A DNA stretch of 44,717 bases from Spirochaetaceae bacterium. GTDB taxonomy: Bacteria; Spirochaetota; Spirochaetia; B11-G9. A program made the position numbers and the translations under genes. The notes below the pieces were generated by a model, which was not told the DNA's origin, made no database searches, and saw only the letters and a list, made by a program, of their open reading frames with translations. The stretch spans positions 1 to 44,717 of the forward strand of contig WGCU01000084.1 in assembly GCA_015493635.1 (NCBI GenBank). Reading direction: 5' to 3'. The stretch's first letter is position 1. Each line of letters begins with the position of its first letter. Shown here in pieces: positions 1 through 8,215 of the stretch.

Positions 1-2
1 AG

Positions 3-65
3 GAGCCTAAAATCACAAAAAAAGTACTGATTTTACCTTTGAGAAGAGGAAATTCAATAAAATAG
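3..65 (+). CDS. possible 3' end of a truncated upstream CDS
   Basis: Reading from base 3 gives about 20 codons (starting EPKITKK, ending GNSIK) before a TAG at 63-65. The other two forward frames close almost at once. It could be the C-terminus of a gene that begins left of the window. The tail is too short to assign a family, and chance openness cannot be excluded. Confidence 0.25.
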   Translation, partial: EPKITKKVLILPLRRGNSIK

Positions 66-162
66 AGGTCATCTTGATACAACGGACATTCTATTATAAA
101 TATTGTCATGTATTATTTCGCTAAAATGGGGTACTTCGCAAAAAGCTCAAATGACTTAGAAC

Positions 163-192
163 TTGCTGTCTGAGACAATAATGGTGTACTAT
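163..192 (+). promoter_or_regulatory. candidate promoter of the FAH gene, near-leaderless
   Basis: TTGCTG (163-168), 18-bp spacer, TACTAT (187-192); the ATG is at 200, only 7 nt after the -10. The AAAGG next to the ATG is too close to act as a Shine-Dalgarno. A weaker upstream alternative is TTGATA (74-79), 15 bp, TATAAA (95-100). The rest of 66-162 is AT-rich with no gene seen. Confidence 0.4.
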
Positions 193-199
193 AAAAGGT

Positions 200-913
200 A
201 TGAAAGTTTTACTGCCAATCAAGGGAAAAGAAGAGCCTTTTGTACTGAATCCTTCAAAGATAATAGCTCTGGGGCTGAATTACAGGAACCATGTCAATGA
301 AAGCGGTTTTTTAAACAGAAATAATCTTCCTGAAGATATCCCTTCCGAGCCCATTCTCTTTGCCAAGACGCCCAATGTGCTGATAGGCAGCAACGAAACC
401 ATCATCATTCCGAAATTCATCAGAAAGGACTATAATTTTGAAAAGGTAAGGATCGATTACGAAGCGGAGTTAGCCGTTATAATAGGGAAACACTGTCACA
501 ATATACCAGAGGAAGCGGCGCTTTCCTGTGTATTGGGGTACACCTGCATGAATGATGTAAGTATGCGCAACTTCCAGACAACTGACAAATCCGGCTGGTT
601 CAGGGGCAAGTCTCTTGATACGTTCGGGCCTGCCGGTCCGGTTATTGTACCGGCTGAGGATATTCCTGATCCGCAGAATTTGAGAATAACCTGCCGGCTG
701 AACGGCAAAACAGTGCAGGATTCCAATACCTCCCACATGATCTTCTCCATAAAGGAAACAATAGCGTTTATCTCCAAACAGATCACCCTGGAACGGGGAG
801 ATATCATAATGAGCGGAACACCCAGCGGCGTCGGCCCTTTGAAAGACGGCGATGTGGTAGAAGTTGAAATAGAGGGGATCGGGATCCTAAAAAACAAGGT
901 AGCGGAAGAATGA
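200..913 (+). CDS. fumarylacetoacetate hydrolase (FAH/FAHD1) family protein
   Basis: A 237-residue single-domain FAH-fold protein. Family hallmarks appear in order: GLNYRNH (25-31), the acidic metal-binding pair in YEAEL (E88, E90), ND at 118-119 followed by a VSMRNFQ version of the usual VSARDxQ, KSLDTFGPAGP (137-147), and GTPSGVGPL near the C-terminus. Members use Mg2+ to hydrolyse or decarboxylate acylpyruvates, oxaloacetate or ring-cleavage products; the substrate cannot be read from sequence. Length is typical of the short YcgM/FAHD1 group. The stop overlaps the ATG of a GC-rich small frame. No catabolic neighbours are present, so a housekeeping role such as oxaloacetate or acylpyruvate removal is likelier than a dedicated pathway (inference). 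Confidence 0.85.
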   Translation: MKVLLPIKGKEEPFVLNPSKIIALGLNYRNHVNESGFLNRNNLPEDIPSEPILFAKTPNVLIGSNETIIIPKFIRKDYNFEKVRIDYEAELAVIIGKHCHNIPEEAALSCVLGYTCMNDVSMRNFQTTDKSGWFRGKSLDTFGPAGPVIVPAEDIPDPQNLRITCRLNGKTVQDSNTSHMIFSIKETIAFISKQITLERGDIIMSGTPSGVGPLKDGDVVEVEIEGIGILKNKVAEE

Positions 914-1083
914 ACAAGGATTTGAGGTTCCCGGAAGGGGGAGCGGAAAACCCGGCTTCCGCGCCGGTGGAGGGAGACCGGAACCGGATGAACGCGGAAG
1001 CGGACCCAGCAGAGCTCCCTGCCCGGCCCTCCATACTGCCGGGCGGGGTTGGAGCGGGGGGAAGGCTTTCCCCCCTGACATAA
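910..1083 (+). CDS. small 57-residue reading frame in a GC-rich island, doubtful
   Basis: An ATG overlapping the FAH stop as ATGA opens a 57-codon frame beginning MNKDLRFPEGG and ending RLSPLT. The ATGA arrangement resembles translational coupling. However, the whole stretch is strongly GC-rich, and long frames on the opposite strand are open too, so openness is weak evidence. The residues are low complexity (Pro, Gly, Ala, Glu) with no recognisable domain. It is more likely a by-product of the structured island than a gene. Confidence 0.2.
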   Translation: MNKDLRFPEGGAENPASAPVEGDRNRMNAEADPAELPARPSILPGGVGAGGRLSPLT

Positions 1084-1085
1084 TC
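914..1085. repeat. GC-rich, hairpin-rich intergenic island (candidate dispersed element)
   Basis: About 170 bases are far more GC-rich than both neighbours. They hold three perfect inverted repeats: GCTTCCGCG (955-963) with CGCGGAAGC (993-1001); GCCCGGC (1021-1027) with GCCGGGC (1038-1044); GGGGGGAA (1056-1063) with TTCCCCCC (1068-1075), loop GGCT. None is followed by a T-run on either strand, so it is not a classical terminator. The compositional break suggests an inserted repeat or a structured RNA. Only one copy lies in this window, so 'repeat' is an inference. Confidence 0.4.
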
Positions 1086-1099
1086 CGGTTAAAAAAACC

Positions 1100-2974
1100 T
1101 TACAGCGCTTTTTCCATGAGCCGGTTCAGCCGTTTTACAAAGTCAGCGGGTTTTTTAAGCTCCGCACCCTCCATGAGCATGGCCTGTTCGAGAAGCATAA
1201 AACTTACATCGGCAATAAAATCCTTGTCATCAATCGAAGAAAGCTTCTTGACAATCTCATGATCGGGATTCACTTCAAGAATGGGTACAAAATCGGGAAT
1301 ATCCTTCTGCCCCATGGCCTTGAGCATCTGCTGCATCTGTACGGTGGGGTCGTTTTCATCAGCTACAATGCATGAGGGAGAATCACTTAAACGGCTGGAA
1401 ATAACAACGTCCTTGACCTTGTCTCCAAGAGCATCCTTAATCTTTTTCAAGACCGGCTCTATCTTTTTTCCCGCTTCTTTGTCTTCTTCCGTTTTAAGAT
1501 CCTCAGCGGATCCGCTCTTGTTAACCGATTTAAGATCTACATCCTTGTATTTCCCAATGGAAGGAATAACGATTTCATCAACTTCATCACTCATAATAAG
1601 GACTTCGTACCCTTTCTTTACGTACCCTTCAATAAGGGGCGAACTCCGAAGGGTATCCTCATTATCACCGGTAACGAAGTAGATGGCCTTCTGATCTTCC
1701 TTCATCCGATCCTTGTACGCAGCAAAGCTGGTCCATCCTTCCACTTCAGTCGACTTAAAACGGACAAGTTCAAGAAGCGTATCCCTGTTGGCGTAATCCG
1801 AGTAGAGCCCTTCCTTCAGGGGCCGGTTGTACTGCTCAATAAACTCATCATACTTTTTCTGATTACTTTTTGAAAGACTTTTCAATTCCCCAAGGACTTT
1901 TTTTACCGACGCACTGCGGATACTTGCCAGGACCCGGTTCTGCTGGAGTATCTCCCTGCTTACATTCAACGGAAGATCCTCTGAATCGATAATTCCCCGC
2001 AGGAATCGGAGGTATACCGGCATCAGTTCCTTCTCGTCATCGGTTATGAATACTCTGTTAACATACAGCTTGACTCCTGGTTTGAAATCAGCCTGATACA
2101 TATCAAAAGGAGCTTTTTTAGGTATATAAAAAAGTGTTGTATATTCCAGTGTTCCTTCTGCTTTTGTATGTATGTAGAGGAGCGGATCTTCATTGTCATG
2201 GCTTATGGTTTTATAAAATTCGTTGTAGTCCTCATCAGTCAGGGCGGATTTGGACTGTTTCCATAGAGCAGAGGCCTTGTTTACCTGCTCGTTTTTGTGA
2301 ACCTTCTTCTCCTTCCGGTTATCCCCCTCTCCTTCATATTCAGTATCATCATACTCAAGAAAAATAGGGAAACCGATATGGTCGGAGTACTTCTTTATGA
2401 GGCTCTCAAGCTCCCATTTCGAGGCGTACTCAGTCCCTTCATCATTAAGGAAAAGAGTAATTTCAGTTCCAAAGGATTCTTTTTCCGCTTCTTTTACAGA
2501 ATAGGCTGTCTGTCCGTCGCTTTCCCAGAACCATGCCTGATCCTCCCCTGCTTTCTTTGTAAGAACGGTAACTTTATCCGCCACCATAAACGCGGAATAG
2601 AATCCAACACCAAACTGCCCTATCAGGGAAGCATCTTTTTTAGAATCTCCGGAAAGACTGTTTAAAAAACTTTTTGTCCCTGACCGGGCTATGGTTCCCA
2701 GCTGGGCGTCGAGATCCTCAGCATTCATTCCAATTCCGGTATCCCTGACAGTAAGGGTCTTTTTATCCTTCCCGTCAAAGGTTATTTCAATTTTGGGATC
2801 AAACTTCAATTTTTTGTATTCATCTTCGGTAAGGGTAAGATATTTTAATTTATCCAATGCGTCCGAAGCATTTGAAATAAGCTCCCTTAGAAAGATCTCT
2901 TTGTGCGAATACAGTGAATGAATTATAAGATGAAGCAGCTGGGATACTTCAGTTTTAAATTTCTTTTTGGACAT
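1100..2974 (-). CDS. htpG: molecular chaperone HtpG (Hsp90)
   Basis: A 624-residue Hsp90 homologue, the usual bacterial length. The GHKL ATPase domain shows ELISNASDALDK (Mg/ATP Asn), DTGIGM and GQFGVGFYS. The middle domain carries LPLNVSREILQQNR, and the C-terminal dimerisation domain ends with an ExxMLMEGAEL segment. It is a cytosolic ATP-dependent chaperone. The start is set at MSKKKFKTE (2974): GAGAGGAG lies 5-7 nt upstream, and the next in-frame ATG (3022) lies upstream of the predicted promoter start site. Its sigma70-type promoter overlaps a perfect dyad. It is divergent from the CNNM gene. Confidence 0.97.
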   Translation of the reverse strand: MSKKKFKTEVSQLLHLIIHSLYSHKEIFLRELISNASDALDKLKYLTLTEDEYKKLKFDPKIEITFDGKDKKTLTVRDTGIGMNAEDLDAQLGTIARSGTKSFLNSLSGDSKKDASLIGQFGVGFYSAFMVADKVTVLTKKAGEDQAWFWESDGQTAYSVKEAEKESFGTEITLFLNDEGTEYASKWELESLIKKYSDHIGFPIFLEYDDTEYEGEGDNRKEKKVHKNEQVNKASALWKQSKSALTDEDYNEFYKTISHDNEDPLLYIHTKAEGTLEYTTLFYIPKKAPFDMYQADFKPGVKLYVNRVFITDDEKELMPVYLRFLRGIIDSEDLPLNVSREILQQNRVLASIRSASVKKVLGELKSLSKSNQKKYDEFIEQYNRPLKEGLYSDYANRDTLLELVRFKSTEVEGWTSFAAYKDRMKEDQKAIYFVTGDNEDTLRSSPLIEGYVKKGYEVLIMSDEVDEIVIPSIGKYKDVDLKSVNKSGSAEDLKTEEDKEAGKKIEPVLKKIKDALGDKVKDVVISSRLSDSPSCIVADENDPTVQMQQMLKAMGQKDIPDFVPILEVNPDHEIVKKLSSIDDKDFIADVSFMLLEQAMLMEGAELKKPADFVKRLNRLMEKAL

Positions 2975-3013
2975 ACATGCTCCTCTCCTGTCTTTTGTAT
3001 TTGTTATAGGGGA

Positions 3014-3042
3014 AATATACAAAAAAAATCCCTTATCGGCAA
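3014..3042 (-). promoter_or_regulatory. htpG promoter
   Basis: On the minus strand: TTGCCG (3042-3037), 17-bp spacer, TATATT (3019-3014). The predicted start near 3007 gives a leader of about 33 nt with a good Shine-Dalgarno. Confidence 0.65.
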
Positions 3043-3069
3043 TTGTTTACATCCCTTGATTAACAATTG
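3040..3069. promoter_or_regulatory. perfect 8-bp dyad upstream of htpG (candidate operator)
   Basis: CAATTGTT (3040-3047) and AACAATTG (3062-3069), separated by 14 bp, overlap the htpG -35 and lie between the divergent htpG and CNNM genes. It is not the CIRCE (HrcA) sequence. A repressor or activator site is the simplest reading (inference). Confidence 0.4.
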
Positions 3070-3143
3070 TCTTTCCGTTATTCTTGTCCCATGGATGATG
3101 ATCCTCTTCCTGATCCCATTTTTCTATTCCCGCTGCCTACCGC

Positions 3144-4385
3144 ATGATACTTGAAATTTCAATACTCTGTTTACTTCTCATTCTCTCCGCAATTTTCTCT
3201 GCGACAGAAACCGCTTTTATATCCCTTTCCATGGTACAGATTGAAGAATGTGCTGCAAAATACGGACGTCGGGGGAAACGTGTTAAATCGCTTATGGAAA
3301 ATACAAACACACTGCTGACGACCATTCTTATTGGGAACAATCTTGTAAATATTTCCGCTTCCGCAATTGCGACCCACATAACCATAGAAAAATTTGGAAG
3401 TAAGTCCATTGGAATTACAACAGGAATACTGACTCTTGTTATCCTGATATTTGCTGAAGTAACACCAAAACAGATTGCAATTATGCACAATGAACAGATT
3501 TCACTCTGGATGTCTTCCTTTATCAGATTTCTTGAGATAGTACTTTTCCCTGTTATTAAGCTGATTGGATTTATGAGTTCCCTTCTCACAAGGCTCTTTC
3601 AAAAAGAACAGAAAAAGAGTGTATCCATGGATGGTATTATCCACATGATACGCCTCGCTGAGCATGAGGGTGTTGTTGAATCCTACGAATCCAAAATGGT
3701 AAAGAATGTATTCAGATTCAACGATACTCCCATTCAGGCAATAATGACCCATAGAAGAGAAGTGTTCAGTCTCGATAAAAAACTAACCCTTCATGAAGCC
3801 ATTGACAGTATTATAGAAAAAGGGTTTTCCCGAATACCGGTTTACCATGAGAATCCGGAAGATATCGTAGGGATTGTGCTTCTGAAAGATATCATTTCCT
3901 GTCTTGCAAAGGACGACACAGAACAGCAGTTGAAGGATATTATGGTAAAACCTCTGTTTGCATCAGGAAACCGTAAAGTAAATGAACTTTTTTCTCTTTT
4001 TAAAAGTGAAAAGTTGAATATTGCCGTTATTGTTGATGGATACGGAGGACTGTTGGGAATCGTTACCATGGAGGATATAACCGAGGAGCTTTTCGGTGAA
4101 CTGTACGACGAACATGAAGAAAAGGGTATGGAAAAGATAACGAAAATCGATGAAGAAACGTACCGTATACTCGGAGACACTCCCGTACAGTTTTTTAATG
4201 ACAGATTTGAAAGCACTATTCCATACAGTAAAAATGCAAGGACCCTTGCCGGCTATCTGGTGGAGTACCTGGGAAATATCCCTGTTCAGGGTCAAAAAAT
4301 AAAAACGCCCTTTGGAGATTTTACCATTGAATCGGTTGTGCATAACAGGATTAATTCAGTCCTTCTCACCTATCACAGCCGTTGA
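3144..4385 (+). CDS. CNNM/CorC-type membrane protein with CBS pair (hemolysin/TlyC-like)
   Basis: 413 residues. The N-terminal CNNM (DUF21) domain has about four membrane segments within residues 1-150, including the signature [11 protein letters not shown] and an ILIGNNLVN motif. Two CBS domains follow (roughly 190-310), with [13 protein letters not shown] and [20 protein letters not shown]. The C-terminal CorC/HlyC transporter-associated domain (about 325-410) ends the protein. The family is linked to Mg2+/Co2+ efflux or homeostasis; the hemolysin name is historical. No convincing Shine-Dalgarno or close -10 precedes the ATG. The start is kept because it opens the first hydrophobic segment. 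The stop codon overlaps the leuS -35 box. Confidence 0.85.
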   Translation: MILEISILCLLLILSAIFSATETAFISLSMVQIEECAAKYGRRGKRVKSLMENTNTLLTTILIGNNLVNISASAIATHITIEKFGSKSIGITTGILTLVILIFAEVTPKQIAIMHNEQISLWMSSFIRFLEIVLFPVIKLIGFMSSLLTRLFQKEQKKSVSMDGIIHMIRLAEHEGVVESYESKMVKNVFRFNDTPIQAIMTHRREVFSLDKKLTLHEAIDSIIEKGFSRIPVYHENPEDIVGIVLLKDIISCLAKDDTEQQLKDIMVKPLFASGNRKVNELFSLFKSEKLNIAVIVDGYGGLLGIVTMEDITEELFGELYDEHEEKGMEKITKIDEETYRILGDTPVQFFNDRFESTIPYSKNARTLAGYLVEYLGNIPVQGQKIKTPFGDFTIESVVHNRINSVLLTYHSR

Positions 4386-4410
4386 CGAGGGGACTCTCTA
4401 CAGGTATCAT
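4382..4410 (+). promoter_or_regulatory. leuS promoter embedded in the upstream stop codon
   Basis: TTGACG (4382-4387) contains the upstream gene's TGA. A 17-bp spacer and TATCAT (4405-4410) follow. Only 7 nt separate the -10 from the leuS ATG at 4418, so transcription should begin at or within 1 nt of the start codon. No Shine-Dalgarno is present. Confidence 0.6.
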
Positions 4411-4417
4411 TCCCCCT

Positions 4418-6826
4418 ATGAACAAATACCCTTTTACACAAATCGAAAAAAAATGGCAGAATTACTGGGAAAGCCATAAAACATTTAAAGCTTCCGAAAA
4501 CGCGGCTGTGCCGAAAGAAAAAAGGAAGTATGTTCTCGATATGTTCCCCTACCCCTCAAGCCAGGGGCTTCATGTGGGGCATCCCGAGGGATACACGGCA
4601 ACTGATATTTATTGCAGATATCTCCGGATGACCGGCCACAACGTTCTCCATCCTATGGGGTTTGATTCCTTCGGACTTCCCGCGGAAAACTACGCTATAA
4701 AAACAGGGACACATCCAAAAGCAACAACAGAAGACAATATAAAGAGGTTTACACGGCAGATAAAAACACTTGGTTTCAGTTACGACTGGGATAGACAAGT
4801 TTCGACCCATACACCGGAGTACTACCGATGGACCCAGTGGATTTTTCTTAAGCTGTATGAAAAGGGACTGGCGTATGAATCTGAAACCCCGATAAATTGG
4901 TGTCCTTCCTGTAAAACAGGTCTTGCAAACGAAGAGGTTAAAGACGGAAAGTGTGAACGGTGCCACACCCCTGTTTACCGGAAAAATATCCGGCAATGGG
5001 TTCTTAAAATTACAGAATACGCGGAACGCCTCCTTAATGATATTGATAAACTCGACTGGTCTGATGCCATAAAAACAATGCAGCGTAACTGGATCGGCCG
5101 TAGTGAAGGCGCAGATGTTACCTTTCTTGTTGCGGGAAGCAGAGAACCTATCTCCGTCTATACAACCCGGCCTGATACACTTTTCGGAGCAACCTACATG
5201 GTTCTTTCCCCGGAGCATGAACTGGTAGACAAAATTACCACAGCCGATAAGAAAGATGCTGTTGAAGCATACAGGATTCAGGCAAGTAAAAAATCAGACC
5301 TTGAACGTACCGATCTTGCAAAAGAAAAAACCGGAGTCTTTACCGGAGCATACGCAGTAAATCCGGTAAATGATAAAAAGATTCCTATATGGGTAGCAGA
5401 TTACGTCCTTATTTCCTACGGCAGCGGGGCAATTATGGCTGTACCGGCCCACGATACCAGAGACTGGGAGTTTGCAAAGAAATTCAATCTTCCCATTATT
5501 GAAGTTCTTCAGGGAGGGAACGTTCAGGAAGCCGCCCATACCGGTGAAGGGAACCATGTAAACTCAGGATTTCTGGACGGTCTCGGGAAGGAAGATGCCA
5601 TTAAAAAAATGATTACCTGGCTGGAAGAGAGAAAAATCGGGAAAGGTACGGTGAACTACAAACTCCGGGACTGGATTTTTTCCAGACAGCGGTACTGGGG
5701 TGAGCCGATACCTCTTGTTCATTGTGATTCATGCGGTATTGTTCCTCTTGATGAAAAGGATCTCCCTCTGACTCTTCCTGATGTTAAAAGCTACACACCG
5801 ACAGGAACAGGAGAATCTCCCCTGGCCGGTATTGACGAATGGGTAAATACTACCTGCCCGAAGTGCGGCGGACCGGCGAAACGGGAAACAAACACCATGC
5901 CCCAGTGGGCCGGATCCTGCTGGTACTATCTCCGGTATCTTGATCCCCACAACGATAAGGAGTTTGCATCCCGGGATAAAATTGATTACTGGATGCCCGT
6001 AGACCTTTACGTAGGCGGAGCGGAACACGCGGTACTGCACCTCCTGTATGCCCGGTTCTGGCATAAGGTACTCTTTGATATTGGTGCAGTAAATACGGAT
6101 GAACCCTTTCAGCGTCTTGTCAACCAGGGAATGATTCTTGGGGAAGGCGGCGTCAAAATGTCCAAATCTCTGGGAAACGTTATCAATCCTGATGATATCA
6201 TCAATGATTTCGGCGCTGATACCATGCGCCTGTATGAGATGTTTATGGGCCCGCTGCAGGTTTCGAAACCATGGTCCATAAAAGGTGTTGCCGGAGTCCA
6301 CCGGTTTCTCGACCGTGTATGGCGGGTTTCCGAACGGGAACTTTCCCGTGAACAACCCCCGGCGGAACTGGTTAAGCTGCTTCATCAGACAATAAAGAAG
6401 GTCTCCCACGATACTGCCAACTTGGAGTTTAATACGGCGATTTCCCAGATGATGATATTTATCAACGGCATTTTCAAGGAAGAACTCCTGTATACGAACC
6501 TCTGGGAACCCTTCGTTCTTCTCCTTGCACCTTACGCACCTCATCTCGGAGAAGAACTCTGGGAAAAGCTCGGGCATTCAGAAACCCTTGCCTATGCTGC
6601 CTGGCCGTCTTGGGATGAAAACCTGATAAAAGAGGATACTGCGGAGATCGTTGTACAGATCAATGGGAAAGTCCGGACAAAACTTCACCTGCCGGCGGGT
6701 ACAGTAAAAGAAGAACTGGAAAAAACCGCTTTTGCACAAGAAAGAATACAGTCGCTTCTGGAAGGGAAAACTGTTGTGAAAACTATCGTGGTACCTGACA
6801 AGCTTGTTAATATTGTAGTGAGGTAA
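4418..6826 (+). CDS. leuS: leucyl-tRNA synthetase
   Basis: 802 residues from the ATG at 4418 (MNKYPFTQ), the conserved N-terminus. A TTG at 4382 is in frame but lies upstream of the predicted transcript start. Class I signatures are HVGH (52-55, the HIGH motif) in [17 protein letters not shown] and KMSKS (580-584). The CP1 editing domain shows [19 protein letters not shown], and there are two CxxC zinc-like pairs (WCPSC...CERC). The C-terminal anticodon-binding and LeuRS-specific tail ends [12 protein letters not shown]...[14 protein letters not shown]. It charges tRNA-Leu and edits mischarged products in the cytosol. It ends directly against the convergent lipoprotein gene. Confidence 0.97.
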   Translation: MNKYPFTQIEKKWQNYWESHKTFKASENAAVPKEKRKYVLDMFPYPSSQGLHVGHPEGYTATDIYCRYLRMTGHNVLHPMGFDSFGLPAENYAIKTGTHPKATTEDNIKRFTRQIKTLGFSYDWDRQVSTHTPEYYRWTQWIFLKLYEKGLAYESETPINWCPSCKTGLANEEVKDGKCERCHTPVYRKNIRQWVLKITEYAERLLNDIDKLDWSDAIKTMQRNWIGRSEGADVTFLVAGSREPISVYTTRPDTLFGATYMVLSPEHELVDKITTADKKDAVEAYRIQASKKSDLERTDLAKEKTGVFTGAYAVNPVNDKKIPIWVADYVLISYGSGAIMAVPAHDTRDWEFAKKFNLPIIEVLQGGNVQEAAHTGEGNHVNSGFLDGLGKEDAIKKMITWLEERKIGKGTVNYKLRDWIFSRQRYWGEPIPLVHCDSCGIVPLDEKDLPLTLPDVKSYTPTGTGESPLAGIDEWVNTTCPKCGGPAKRETNTMPQWAGSCWYYLRYLDPHNDKEFASRDKIDYWMPVDLYVGGAEHAVLHLLYARFWHKVLFDIGAVNTDEPFQRLVNQGMILGEGGVKMSKSLGNVINPDDIINDFGADTMRLYEMFMGPLQVSKPWSIKGVAGVHRFLDRVWRVSERELSREQPPAELVKLLHQTIKKVSHDTANLEFNTAISQMMIFINGIFKEELLYTNLWEPFVLLLAPYAPHLGEELWEKLGHSETLAYAAWPSWDENLIKEDTAEIVVQINGKVRTKLHLPAGTVKEELEKTAFAQERIQSLLEGKTVVKTIVVPDKLVNIVVR

Positions 6827-7591
6827 TCACTTGCCCTTTACGACAGTAGTAAAACTATCGTTACCAACCTGTAGATACAACTCGGTTTGCGTTTCAAGGT
6901 TAAGAAATGCATGCATACCGGGATAAAGGTTCAGCTGTAGGTTTCCGTCCGGATCCGAAACTGCTCTTGCATAAAAGGGATCGTCGGAAATCCATGTCCC
7001 CGGGGCATCTGAAAGGACAACAATCCGGGATTCTCTTTTTTTTATCTTGTAAACAGAGATACTTCCCAGGACAAGAGAGGTTTTCAGGACATCTCCGTCA
7101 ATACTCCAGGGATCTCCTTCACTGTTTTCATTAATTACCTGTTTGAGTTTCAGGATATTTACCGCTTCAACACGGCCGTTCTCCGCATGAAGGTCCAGAA
7201 GTATATCAGCTAAAAACCCATCCTCTTCTGTCAGTAGAAGGGTGGAATTGTCCACCAGATCAAGAGGATAAATTCCCCCGGCGGGTTTTAACAGACCCTT
7301 GGGATAGAGTGCAATAGGAACAGCGGCTCCTTTCCGTATCGTTATAACAATTTGCTGTTTTCCCGTTTCTACTTCTGTCCGGACTAAAGTCTTCCCGTCA
7401 TCTGCTGGGTTCGGATAGACAAGCAGGTATGAATGAACACCTCCTCCCTGTTCCCAGGGAGATCCTCCTGCAGGGAAAATAACGGTAAGATATGTGGAAT
7501 CGGAAAACAGTGAACAGCCCGAAATAACTATTGAGAAAAGAGCGGCCGCTGTACATAACCGGATACTTTTCCGATGTATCATACCTTTCAT
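6827..7591 (-). CDS. predicted exported lipoprotein, unknown function
   Basis: 254 residues. A basic N-terminus (MIHRKSIR), a hydrophobic stretch and the lipobox VISGC (Cys about residue 26) predict a lipoprotein. The remainder is beta-rich, with no domain I recognise; segments such as FPAGGSPWEQGG and YPNPADDGKTL hint at a carbohydrate-binding-like or Ig-like fold, but this is speculation. Two closely spaced ATGs are possible starts (7591 or 7582); neither has an ideal Shine-Dalgarno. It begins 4 nt after the DUF4416 stop, so the two are probably co-transcribed. Confidence 0.65.
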   Translation of the reverse strand: MKGMIHRKSIRLCTAAALFSIVISGCSLFSDSTYLTVIFPAGGSPWEQGGGVHSYLLVYPNPADDGKTLVRTEVETGKQQIVITIRKGAAVPIALYPKGLLKPAGGIYPLDLVDNSTLLLTEEDGFLADILLDLHAENGRVEAVNILKLKQVINENSEGDPWSIDGDVLKTSLVLGSISVYKIKKRESRIVVLSDAPGTWISDDPFYARAVSDPDGNLQLNLYPGMHAFLNLETQTELYLQVGNDSFTTVVKGK

Positions 7592-7595
7592 TACA

Positions 7596-8141
7596 TCAGG
7601 AAAGGTGCTCCTGCTTCATTTTTTTTAATTTTTTCTTGTAGAGCGCCCTGATTTCCAGCAGAATATCCTGATATTCTTGTGAGCGGAAGTCCGCGTAGGT
7701 CCAGGGAAGGGGCTCAAACTTTTTGTTGACAAAAAGCAGGGTAACTTCAGCATATATCCCCTTTTGCAGCGGAATACGATGCCCGTTGTTCTTTGTTGTT
7801 GCCAATATGAATCGATCCAGGGACAAAAGACCGGGATCAAGATTTATTTTACGCTTATCTCCTGTAAAGAATCTCTGCTCCATTCTGTTTGTCCTGATTT
7901 TGATATCATAAAGCAGCGATGGGTCAACACAGGTTTCAAAGGCGTAAAAACATCTCTGTATGCCGTTTCCCATCTCCGGTACATAATAATTGGTAAAATC
8001 AAAGTCCATAAGGGGACTTTGATAATCTATGTTGCCGAATTCATCTTCAAGAAGCCGCATCAGCTCTTCCCTGCTGTCGGGAAGGGTGGATAGGACGCCG
8101 ATAACCAATTTTTCTTTTGAAAAGTCTTTTATTTCTCCCAT
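7596..8141 (-). CDS. DUF4416 family protein
   Basis: 181 residues. The C-terminal half carries the family pattern: TGDKRKINLDPGLLSLDRFILATTKN, then HRIPLQKGIYAEVTLLF. N-terminal LVIGVLSTLPDSREELM also fits. The function of DUF4416 is unknown; it is a cytosolic protein found mainly in spirochaetes and some other anaerobes (from memory). AAAGGA about 9 nt before the ATG is a plausible ribosome site. It is the first gene of a two-gene unit with the downstream lipoprotein and is divergent from the lysine-rich protein at 8216. Confidence 0.75.
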   Translation of the reverse strand: MGEIKDFSKEKLVIGVLSTLPDSREELMRLLEDEFGNIDYQSPLMDFDFTNYYVPEMGNGIQRCFYAFETCVDPSLLYDIKIRTNRMEQRFFTGDKRKINLDPGLLSLDRFILATTKNNGHRIPLQKGIYAEVTLLFVNKKFEPLPWTYADFRSQEYQDILLEIRALYKKKLKKMKQEHLS

Positions 8142-8177
8142 GACTCTTTATCCTTTAAAAAATATCCTCTGCCTCTC

Positions 8178-8206
8178 TTGAAAGACTCTTGATTTTAACC
8201 GATAAT
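8178..8206 (+). promoter_or_regulatory. promoter of the 8216 gene, near-leaderless
   Basis: TTGAAA (8178-8183), 17-bp spacer, GATAAT (8201-8206). The ATG at 8216 is 9 nt further, predicting a 5' leader of about 3 nt. Confidence 0.55.
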
Positions 8207-8215
8207 CTGTACCAT

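Noticed and set aside
1056-1075. GGGGGGAA/TTCCCCCC hairpin as a terminator for FAH or htpG
   Set aside because: The stem is good but no T-run follows on either strand; kept as part of the GC-rich island instead.
804-1081. Open reading frames of 64 and 76 codons on the minus strand over the GC-rich island
   Set aside because: They overlap the FAH 3' end and each other in different frames; openness follows from high GC, with no ribosome site or recognisable motif.
2975-3143. CIRCE element for HrcA control of htpG
   Set aside because: The dyad found (CAATTGTT/AACAATTG) does not match the TTAGCACTC/GAGTGCTAA consensus or its 9-bp spacing.
3144-4385. True haemolysin/virulence function for the TlyC-like protein
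   Set aside because: The CNNM-CBS-CorC architecture indicates metal-ion homeostasis; the haemolysin name comes from historical annotation.
4556-5218. 220-codon minus-strand open frame inside leuS
   Set aside because: It is antisense to the HIGH and editing regions of leuS; the composition is not protein-like (many Cys, Phe, Arg).
5729-6577. 282-codon minus-strand open frame inside leuS
   Set aside because: It is the antisense shadow of a highly conserved synthetase with intact KMSKS and no promoter or ribosome site of its own.
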